Assembly: GCA_020722745.1 (NCBI GenBank) | Contig: DYKF01000006.1 | Span: 1-40,218 of the forward strand | Source of the DNA: Caldithrix sp. | Lineage (GTDB): Bacteria; Spirochaetota; Leptospiria; Turneriellales; Turneriellaceae | DNA: 40,218 nt | Reading direction: 5' to 3' | In this document: positions 28,101 to 36,300 of the stretch, piece by piece | Layout: every line of letters starts with the position of its first letter | Position numbering within the stretch: the stretch's first letter is position 1 | Notes under the pieces: model-generated | Database searches by the model: none | Seen by the model: the letters and a program-made list of their open reading frames with translations, nothing else | Told to the model about the DNA's origin: nothing | Made by a program: the position numbers and the translations under genes

Positions 28101-30384
28101 GGTAGACGTAACGCTTGCGGGTGATGATATCCAGTTGTTGACCACGGCCGGCGCATGGTATACCGTGTATGGCCACCAGAACGAGACAGATGCATCGGTA
28201 GTTGCCACAGGAAATAAACGAAAAATCCGGCTGAATGTAACGAATACGGGAAATGGAGCCAATGCAATCTCTTCCGTAAAAATTACATTCCCCGATTTTG
28301 TAGCCGAGTATCTGAAAGATCCCGATAAAGATGGCAGCTGGGATGGGGACGATGCCACTCTGCTGGGTGGCGAGATAACAGCTACTGCATTGAGCGGAGA
28401 TATTTCCGGAGCCGGTGCAGAGGATTTTTCTTCCATAGCATCGAATACTTTTACCGTTTCGTTTTGTAATGCGGGTGCACCGGTTTTAGATCCCAACGAA
28501 AAAGCCCAGATTGAAATACCGGTCAACTATAAAATTTTGTCTATTCCGGATACACCGGCAACGTGGACGGTAGAAGTTTCTAACCAGCCATGTGCTGCTG
28601 TCAGCACGTACCAGGCTGCAAATCTTGCTCTGGGCGGGACTCTTTCTCATGCTTTTACCTCCCCGCCGTCGATTGTAGAAGTAGAAGTGATCGAGGGAAA
28701 AAATTTGTATAGTTATTCTAACGAAGCCGACAACCGCGCGTTTACGCACACGCTCAAAGTAAAAGTGACCAATGGAGCGGCTCCTCTGCCGTACTTTGCC
28801 TTTCGTGTTCCAGGATCGGAGTTTGGAGTGAGCTCGGTTACCGCAACGTCGTCAGTCGACGGTGAAATAACTCCCCAATCGGGCTCTGATTTTTATGTGA
28901 TACCGGTCGATTATGGGGCCGGAACCGGGCTTGCCGCCAATGCAACGGATACTGTAACCGTAACGCTTAAAGGAAGCATGAGCCGCAGTTATGCAACCCC
29001 AGCCGACTATGCTTTAGAAACGCGCATTCCCTATACGGGCATTTGCGATTCAGGTGTTGCTGACGTCACAAATGATTTGTTGAACGAAACGGCCAACTGC
29101 ATTGCCCCAACGGGAGACAGAGATTTCTCTATTATTCCCGCTCCCTTTGCCGGCATTACCGGTACAATTCTGCCAAAGCAGAATGTAAAAGATAAAAATA
29201 TTCAGGTCTCGGTTTCTCTCTACGACACCAATGGAACGGCTTTAGTCGATTTCTCCGGGGATCGCATGGCGGTCAATACTGCTTCGGGTGTGGGTCAGGT
29301 CACTTTTACCGGCGGAAGCAGCACGCTTGCGGATGCATCGATTGCAGGTTCGGGCAAGGGAATTCCGATGTGTACGGATATTGCTGGCAGTTCCTGTTCT
29401 GCCAACAAAACCATTTTGCTGAAAGCATCGGCGCCTGGTTATATAACCGCCTCCAAAGAAATAGTCTTAGAGCGCAATACCTACAAAGATCTGGGCGATA
29501 TTCTGACTCTGGAAGAAGCGCCGTTCACCGTTGGCGGTTCGGATGAGAATATAGCCGTGGGCCGCGATGGAACCGACAAATGCGCCATTATTGAAATTCC
29601 CGGAGAGGCTATTAACGAGACATTTTTTGTGAAACCAAAATGTTATACTGTTTCGCAGTGGGAAAGCTCTACCCATGCATGGGATCAGAAATATGCATCC
29701 GGTGGTTCTTCTGCCATATTGGCCGGAAAAAAGAATATCCGCAAGCCGGAAGTTATGGCGTTGCCCAATGTTCCCGTTTTCGCTCTGGATCTCCAGGATG
29801 CTGCTGGAAATTCCATTGAGACAATGGATCTGCTGCATCGCGAACTGAGCAAGGGAATCAACGAGACAAAAGCTAACGGAAAGATTACGTTTAAGTATAA
29901 AGAAGAGAATATTGCGGCAGCCGGCTGGAGTGAGAACAATCTCTCCGTGTTTGCCTATGATTTGTACAGAGGCGAATGGATCAAAATTGGCTCCAAAATA
30001 GATGCTGCCGCCAACACGGCAACCATCAGCGTTGGAACTCTAAATAGATACTATGGAATCTTTGGAGCCGATTCTTCTGGTGGTGTTATTGCCGATGTGA
30101 CAGTATCACCGCGTGTATTTACGCCAGGGAAGGGAAGCCGCCATTTTGATCGCGTCTCACTGACGTATACAATCAACGGATCGCCAAATTCTCTGGAGGT
30201 TGCCATTTACACGGTGGAGGGCAAGCGGGTGTATTTTATTGAAAAGCCGGGCGATATGGGAGGCGGCCAGATTTTCTGGGATGGCCGCGACGATAACGGT
30301 AATTTGGTAAAGGGCGGAATTTACGTCTACGTGATTCGCGCCGGGGAAGAGCGGTACCGCGGTACCATTGTAATTGCGAGGTAA
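22174..30384 (+). CDS. Giant secreted repeat protein 1 with FlgD-Ig/CHU_C-like C-terminal domain
   Basis: The 2736-residue protein has a signal peptide (MLRFLSAALLAFGSLSA). An N-terminal lectin-like beta region follows (about 20-330; conserved GMRMVHDGDTIRFFINPDP). About eleven repeats of roughly 180 residues come next (335-2320), each with an Asn-rich ligand-like turn, an (I/V)xxPxxxxxI strand and a GD-D-(E/I)TF element reminiscent of DUF11-type Ig-like repeats. Then come a carboxypeptidase-regulatory-like domain (2323-2450), a ZU5-like region (2451-2635) and a C-terminal Ig-like domain (2640-2736). That last domain has SPRVFTPG, AIYTVEGKRVY, WDGRDDNGNLVKGGIYVYVI and final GTIVIAR. All 28 cysteines fall in short-range pairs. 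EF-hand-like Asp loops such as DPDKDGSWDGDD suggest calcium binding. It is likely a surface filament or adhesin. Function is unknown. Confidence 0.88.
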   Translation: MLRFLSAALLAFGSLSATSFYYYNDYSSGTPNVVWYGRDGHIQPSNSSNNTTITGGVIQFSGEVNNGDGNYYGIWLGRMQQEGDVYSASSQKPFGVQVIKSAARLDPSDDTSNPESHRHMNGMSFYLYSDEDVFNDAGRVLSDFTYMYEIYRSQRTAYQSPHDWSTTDLPLSMWGYYSAAETNFSMVSSVRPDNTSIDLSYQGIGSQQVEWNYDDRYSSCPSGGGTCFDNNGGGADDNGTLNENPANNNLIGMRMVHDGDTIRFFINPDPDENDPLPNEYIEAGSVAATFSNNLKFMFGVESARADTETQIASFDNLLVRSVADGDTTYAEINPTQVHVGDSVPFSLVLNPTLNTDDAGIAELKITKPSVYAGWDISSLGVFSTHGGGAAWSEISALKSHTVNNKGTNCSYSVPADGGVDVCTSGNDLIVRFRAVSSADNDVIQSADAEKRIGITFTFTAPGTPDAAGQEFAVFARNEKYDTSHTDNTTGNDGLRYATTGWQKVRAGDAHTWTSDLLKVKVLDLPVGYSTFSPSVLYVGFPQDLAHYIATPNDPNNSGIDKVEFEIYSQTYTEGNGSCTGAGISASNPDCYVDNAAIPWSDFGVSGTNFATSLLDAGLSSSLSGNTAVVQYNSSAMIPGDGGLDKITFPGTATPSVTSPSYFRVKARVFNTTLSASSTNAATGIFPAFGQFFVLRPAKPLATAMITPSVACNSNAAAYGPNAPPTEPNYTVCNNTSSSTVTFQLTNQGKDGNNIKTVRLNLPDAITSVTNVSVDVVQGGESFSFTDSSHSSKIVFNNTAGAKTLTIYLDGIKGSGDGNLGLLGSSGAKNSMSVTMTLGDSVATLSGTTVFDITGNIDNGNGDALTDNVYSQDSAGTYALTYVNPFPRAKAEVGRSTAFSYPIQDPSGSRELYVTSSNDSVRLSYKLFNPSETEDSTNAGNGIKMARIFVPAVFTSISNVTSARGGSAAVSGNEITLTYATPVAPGDFDEITFDTIENNNALSSHAFTSNVSNSTDTADYKNTAALSASSDEISFVYQPLNAAGYAEVCHNSPEAGRCSHTDSADNESNPLLIDKSLAWDNGSRQNTIRYYFTNTGMAGAPINKLRLYIRKDAETGWDAAGADALDTAWLATGDSKAFDSVTGFVNGSSSSVSCTADAAYSNKYIECDFSAAGGVDTDDTDNYIELKMGHLQSAMPSSQTISFRARGYNQLSAATGGTWYPSNNSADFIPVASTAEMANSTQQVKFSVAKPKASVQAYLTLSNAAAINSMPAVSAATPVKAYLHLKNSGVGTNYIYKAKIDIPSAWQGKISSIDNGGTSTQGATVTDNGDHLLVNYEGLADCSGDSYTVGCLTASGTDGIEITLNHTYNASASSLWSVSASNDSSPDTVVYDSGTAQSGYSLSLGINKKGLTRLTSSSDKNTVTPGNPVQLYTTDSLGSILYRLTNENPSGGLSIGRARIAIPGGFIVSNIESTQLGSSPTTYGNQSKSGYGEISTDGIGNDDGICDELEACRYVYLSYSSGLAAGDLDDISISFKKNPSGDNFSAGSHTWTAEAVYQDSTTDSVADVPQNFSGTGGDWYDLSSQIVSGGSVTTEFILPPMPASAYLSVNTNVFDNRKNHLSYAFPAWGSVPETTLDDGALSFFVKNESSIAGNDMQYIRISSPALVSSLDKTTLALKKDGTLLTAANTTSPDGQCDGWDFSTGDFCYDDNSDPKDIIVKFKKGVANQGSLLEINTKATFSSHASGDSAAFTVSVSNDPGSTNLTPAVTPVVEGESNTDRSLTLHFYEPLHAMQMYVQKTNVEDGDPSSDISLYKSGVDHSVSLFVRNAGHASAELNQITVSLPLSVFKADGNSTYALYHADGTTLFTDGTDYSCSGDCTSGTLDPAADGNGSNFIVTFTSAAATIPRDSFVEVRFTGLESSDAAVSDAASVYPVTVTAADRFQVSGRFSTGYTQTYTATVLTGKSDVMYLKQPDPSVDVTLAGDDIQLLTTAGAWYTVYGHQNETDASVVATGNKRKIRLNVTNTGNGANAISSVKITFPDFVAEYLKDPDKDGSWDGDDATLLGGEITATALSGDISGAGAEDFSSIASNTFTVSFCNAGAPVLDPNEKAQIEIPVNYKILSIPDTPATWTVEVSNQPCAAVSTYQAANLALGGTLSHAFTSPPSIVEVEVIEGKNLYSYSNEADNRAFTHTLKVKVTNGAAPLPYFAFRVPGSEFGVSSVTATSSVDGEITPQSGSDFYVIPVDYGAGTGLAANATDTVTVTLKGSMSRSYATPADYALETRIPYTGICDSGVADVTNDLLNETANCIAPTGDRDFSIIPAPFAGITGTILPKQNVKDKNIQVSVSLYDTNGTALVDFSGDRMAVNTASGVGQVTFTGGSSTLADASIAGSGKGIPMCTDIAGSSCSANKTILLKASAPGYITASKEIVLERNTYKDLGDILTLEEAPFTVGGSDENIAVGRDGTDKCAIIEIPGEAINETFFVKPKCYTVSQWESSTHAWDQKYASGGSSAILAGKKNIRKPEVMALPNVPVFALDLQDAAGNSIETMDLLHRELSKGINETKANGKITFKYKEENIAAAGWSENNLSVFAYDLYRGEWIKIGSKIDAAANTATISVGTLNRYYGIFGADSSGGVIADVTVSPRVFTPGKGSRHFDRVSLTYTINGSPNSLEVAIYTVEGKRVYFIEKPGDMGGGQIFWDGRDDNGNLVKGGIYVYVIRAGEERYRGTIVIAR
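23176..29138 (+). repeat. About eleven diverged ~540-bp coding repeats in giant protein 1
   Basis: By eye, module starts recur at phrases such as TYAEINPTQVHV, LATAMITPSVAC, PRAKAEVGRSTA, KASVQAYLTLSN, PASAYLSVNTNV and PSIVEVEVIEGK. Each is followed by an N-x-(I/L)xxhxhxxP strand and a closing NxxxDxxDxSG element. Copies are clearly homologous in pattern but strongly diverged, and I see no long identical DNA, so the expansion is old. Exact copy number and boundaries need a profile alignment. Confidence 0.65.
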
Positions 30385-30387
30385 ACC

Positions 30388-33300
30388 ATGAAGACAATAA
30401 AAAAAATAATTCTGACCATTCTGTTTTCTGGACTGCCACTGTTTGCGTTAGACGAATACCATGACAGTTTTGATGGCAGCAATACCACCTGCGGGAGTGC
30501 CAATAACTGGTGCATGAATTTTCCGTATGGGCGCAGTGGCTTTCTAGATGTAGATCACGGTGGATGGGAGAATTATAAGGCTGGTGACCCTATTGGTATG
30601 AGCACATCTACCGGGTATAGTGATAATTCCGTTCTACATATTAAAGATATGCCAAGCAATGGAGATCTTCTCTACAATAACTATTGGACTGGCAGGGTAG
30701 CCAGACTGGATTCTACTTACAGCGCCACTCCAGAGCAACCCTTTGGTTTTGAGGTTATTCGCTATTATTCTGTCGTAGATCCAAGTAACGAGAAGCAGGG
30801 AACTTCGACGTATCATCGTGCAGCATTGAATATCTGGCTAATTGAAAATTCAGCACTGTCTTCCATGAATGGGCCTTTCTCCCCGACGGATGCGGATTAT
30901 CAGTCCTATGATTTTTCTACATTACCAAACTTTATTTATTTCTATGAATTCCAGCAGGCTAATCAGTCATCGAGCCGATTGGGATATTTTTCTGGCTCAG
31001 AAAATGATTTTGATATTACTCAGGCGTTAAGTCCAGAAAAATCCGTAAACGATTTAAATCCTGATAATACCGGTTTGCTGTTTACTTCGGGATCTCCTTT
31101 TGACGGCGACGCCATTGGATGCACGGATCCCGATACCTCGAATAACGTCTCTTACAATGATAAAAATGACAACGATACTGACAGTAATCCCTATTTTACG
31201 GAGAACCGCTGTGGACGAGCGAGCAACCGAAAAATTGGAATCAGGATGACCCATGACGGCTCCGTTGTACGTTTTTACCTTAATCCTAACCCCGAAAGTG
31301 ATGGCGGGAATTATGCAGGGTATGCGAACTCATGGCATTATGTTGGGCAGAAGGTTGTTCCTTTTAATACCAACATGAAGGTTATGATTGGGCAGGAGCA
31401 ATTCTATTTTCGGACAGAAAATGTTTCTGCAATTTACGATCACTACCTCGTGCGCCCCGTTGCGCAAAGTGCCACAGTAGAGCTCACCTCTCCTCAATAT
31501 GGAGGTGAAATTCGCGCTCTGCTCGGTGCTGCCCAGGAATATGGATTAAAAATAACGCCCACGATGAATGCTACCGACGCGGGAGTGGGCGAAATTTATA
31601 TACAGAAACCGGATGCAGCGGGAGAATTGTTTAACGGAAGCAACTGGGATTTTAATAGCATTGTAGTTTGCCAGGATAACGACGCCGATGCTTCGAGCGG
31701 AAAAGCCTGTAACGGCGCGGGCGAGGTGCGCCTTACTTACAGCGGCAATGCCAGCAATCCTTCTGCAGGAAACTTTTCTGCCTTCTCTGTCAACAATGAC
31801 ACTACGGAAACCCTTGCCACGGGAGGGCAGGGTTCCATTGCCGTGCTGCGCTTTCGCAAAACCTCCGGTGCCGATAACCAGGTGTTTAAGCAGTTGGGAG
31901 CCGGCGCTCATATACGCGTATATTTCACTCTTTCCGCTGCCAACGCCGGTTCAGAAGGCCAGCAGTTTACAGCCTGGGTAGACAACCAGAAATTCAGCGA
32001 TACTGCGCAGGAATTTGCTCTCGATTCTAACGGTCTGCGTTATTCCACTACGCACAGAATGAAGGCATCACCTGCGAGCGCATCGGCTTTACAAGTAAAA
32101 ATATTTTCCCAGCCTGCTCTCAATATGGCAGTCAGCGTAAGTCCGGATCCGCTTTATTGGGGGGATCTGCTTCCGTTTGTCACCATTGAATTGAGAACAG
32201 ATGCAGCCGGTTCGGGTCCCGGAATAACCCGCGTTGTGCTGCAAATGCCATCCGAGGGAGATTTGGCTCCGTTCGATTTTGAACTTAAGGATGGTAGCAA
32301 TATCTCGTCCATTATCGATTCCCTGCGCATCCCCGATTCGTTGGAAACGGCAGATAAGATGATGGTTTTTTCTGGTGCCGCAGACGACCTAGACGATTGC
32401 ACCATGGGGACATATACGTATTGTTATTATACAAATTCTTCGTCACCTGCATACAGAAAACTTGTCGTCCATTATACGAGCAGCTATTATATACCTGGAA
32501 AGTCTGGTTACGACCGCATCACGTTTTTTATGAAGGCTGCACCAGAATTTTCAGCAGCTTCCCAGATTACGGCAAACTGGTCTGCTCAGGGTGATTCGGC
32601 GGCTTATGTAGAGGGAACCACGCTGCAGGCTGCAACGGCGTATAATGCGGATGCGGCCAACACCCAGACATTGGTGCGCGCAACGCCAGCCCAGACAATT
32701 GCCTGGCTCAATACCAATGTGGCCAGCAATAATGCTAATGGGGCCAATCCATCTACGGTGAATGTCACGTATTATGTGAAAAATCAGGGGGGGGCTTCTA
32801 ATATAGTGAAGAGAGTAGAATTGCTCATTCCCTATGAATCCTATACCTGCGATGATCCCGGCCCCGAGGCGGGAACCTGCGATGGGACGAGTGGCAGCAC
32901 GCGGGAAAATTTTGAAACAGTTGATTCGGGGGATATTGTTTCTGTGCTGGCAGATGGCAGTGCAGTGAGTCCCACGATTACCATAGTCGGAAACGAAACT
33001 ATTGGCGGAAATACCTACAGAGTGGTACGGCTCGATTTGTCTAGTTCCCCGCTGAACTCCGGTTCTACACTGGCTGTCAATATGAATCTGCGCTATTTTC
33101 GAGATACTAATGCAGCTCTTGCGCAGTACGCGATAAAACACAGGTCAGATAACGAAAATTACTCGGCGGCTCCGGGATATCCGTATCCGCAATACACGGA
33201 TGGCTCAGAAAATCCGGCTGCAAGCTGGTCTCTTTCGTTTACCCCTCCTGAACCGCGCGGTGAGGCTTTTGTATTCAGGGGAGACAAATCTGTACAGACA

Positions 33301-36300
33301 GATCAATTTTTGTCGCCACTGGTTTTAACCAGCGAAATCAGCAGTGGAGATATTTCCAATATTCATATGAAGGTTCTCAATAAGGGGGGCCTGTCTAATA
33401 ACATTGATTCCGTAGTCATCGATATTCCAGAATTTTTCGACGCGGATTTAGGCGGTGGAAATTATGGGATAGCAGATGTTTGCAGCACTTACCTGAATGT
33501 GCTTGGTGGAACATCGATTGATTGCGCTTCAGATGGAGGGAATATTACGCTGGATCATGGGAACCATAAGGTTACCATTGATTATTCCGGGGCGGGGTAT
33601 GTCTTAAAATCAGACCAGGACACTATCAGTGGAACGGTATGCCCGGGCGAGAGCAATGTCCCTTGCGAAATAGTTAGTTTTACCATACGACAAAATTCCA
33701 GTCTGGCCAATCCGGGGCTCTCGGATTCTCTGTATACAATCAGCGATGGTAACAGCGATGGAATATACGAGACCGTTACCAATGCAGGCTCCGATGGGAA
33801 CAGTGCGGTTCGCTCTGGAACATTCAGGGCCAAATTAAATAATTCGTCTGGTGTAACTTCGTATGCTCGGCAGAAAACGGGATCTACTTTGACAACAATG
33901 CTGGAATATCCAGACCCCTCTCTGGAATCCTTTGTGACATCGAATCTGGCGCAGTCAGAAGTCTACGAGGTAGATGCAACGTCTTCTACCTCTTCTGTCA
34001 AAGTCTATATCAAGAATCCTTCCGAGTTGGCCGGGAACGATATCTATAAAGTGGATATAGAGTTTCCCGACATTGTCTCTGGCATTCCGACAGTTTCTTC
34101 CTTGAACCGAGAAACATGGAATCCCACTGCTTCGCAGACAGAGCTTTCTGGAACGGATTTTACCAGCGCATGGGATGGCGCAGCGCGCAAACTCACGATT
34201 ACGTATGAATCAGGGAAGGAACTGCCTCCCTCTGCTAGCGCTGATTTTTCGGTGATAGACATAATAGCGCTTTCTTTCAGTGACACGGTTACAACGAGCT
34301 CTCTGCAGGCCTTAAAGCTGTACGGCTATAACAGGGTTTCTGCGAGTAATACGGGTAAATCCGCTCAAGCGTCTCTCTATAATGGAGCCGACCCAGATGA
34401 TACCTATAACGATGGCTCAACCGAAGACAATTCTATTCTGTACCAGATTCCTTCTGGTCTGGCTACAGCCGTTGTAGAACCTGCCGTGGCGTATACCACG
34501 TCTTCTTCGAGAACGCAGCAGAGCCGTTTCTATGTTCAAAACACGGCCATAAGTGGAACTACAAATTATATATATAAAATCCAGATTGGTCTTCCTTCCG
34601 GCGTAACGGTAGCACAGGCTTCTGACGTTTCGACTCGCTTTGGAGCCGGTGCTGGAGTAACTTGTTCTGGAGGAGATGGATTTACCGGAGGTTGTGCCGG
34701 ATCGAGTGAAAAAATTGAAATAGATAATTCGTCTTCCTATTCCATTCCCTGGTTAGACACGGCTTCTAATTCCAAAGACGTCATTTTGATAAAATGGTCG
34801 CATAATTTGTCTTCGGAGGATACAAGACAATTTGTCTTTGGTTTTGACAATAATGATGGGAATCTATATGCCGGAAATCAGGAATCTCTGCCTGCTTCGC
34901 TCACGACGGTTTCTATTGTGGCGGAACCGCAAATAAAAGTGGAAGTGCTTGAAAAAACAGGTGATCCTCAAAACCCGCCCTCTCGGATAGACAACCAGAG
35001 CATTGCCGTAACAGTTCCGGATACTTCGTATCATCGCTTCAAGATGAGCATTGCGGGAAACGCAGGCCTGCAGAAACTTGCGCGCGTAAAAATTATTCCA
35101 CCTTCCGTGTTTGATGTAGCTTCTCTCGATGCAGTCGATCTGCTGCCTTCTGGAACTTCCATGTCTATTTCTGGTGGTGAATGGATTGTCACGTTCCCCG
35201 GTGGAAAGCTGACAGCGGCAACGGCTACTCTGGAATTCCGAGTGCGCGAAAACCGGGACTTTAATATTCCTGGAACACATGTTAATGCCGAGGAATTGTC
35301 CTGGGTTGCACAGGCAGACTTTTTTACGGACATTTTAGATACAAATTTGTATGCTTATACAAATTTGCCGGGGCCTGCTTTTGACGGAAAAATTAATCCC
35401 GATTCTACAGATGACTCCATTGCCTATATAGCGGAATCGGATCTTTCTGCTCCCGCCGCTTTATCCCCTGTTTCTGGGGTTGGCGATGCCGGTATTGCAT
35501 GGGACAAAACTGTGTTGAGAAATCCAGACCCTTCGTTTATTGCTTATGCGAATCCCAATGAAGCGTACCGAATCAATCCAGGAAATCCCGATTACACGTG
35601 GACGCAAAATATTTACTTTGAAAACCAGGGAGAACTCTCCAACGATCTGCGAATTTTCCGCATCAAGGCTCCGGCTGTACTCACTGCTCTTGCGGGATGT
35701 ACGGATTCGGCAGCCTGTACTTTAGACGAGAATAGTTTTGAACTGAAAAAAGGCAATACTGGCAGCAATGAATCTGGCTGGGCGACCATTTCGACGACAG
35801 ATTTTACGGTGGCGAGTGTCGAGTCTGGCGGAAATTTTTCTCTCTCTGCGGAAGAAACGCTTCTCTTTACCCTTGCTGAATCGGTGCGCATTGAACAGGG
35901 GGAGACTCTAAAAATTGCGTTTTCCGCTTCGCACGCGGAAACGACGACATCGGCAGTCAACTGGTCCGTATTCTCTGGAAACTATAACGCGACCGAGAAT
36001 ATTTTGGCGGGAAGTGATCCCGTTCCGTTTGGTCATTCCGCCGAGCTTGCCGTTGTTTCGCCCACGTACGGTGCCAATTTTGTTCTAAGTTCTGTCAACG
36101 GTGTTGCGGGTGGCAGTTCCATAGACGCTGCGTCTTCCGCGAACAGTTTTTCGTTTTTGCTTACGAACAATTCTACGGAGGGAGACGCTCTCACAAACCT
36201 TCGCGTTGCGCTGCCAGGATATTTTGATCTGGATTCTGCGACGATTACGAGCAGCCGTGGTGGTACGGTTACTGTCCACGAAGATGTGGATCAGTACGAC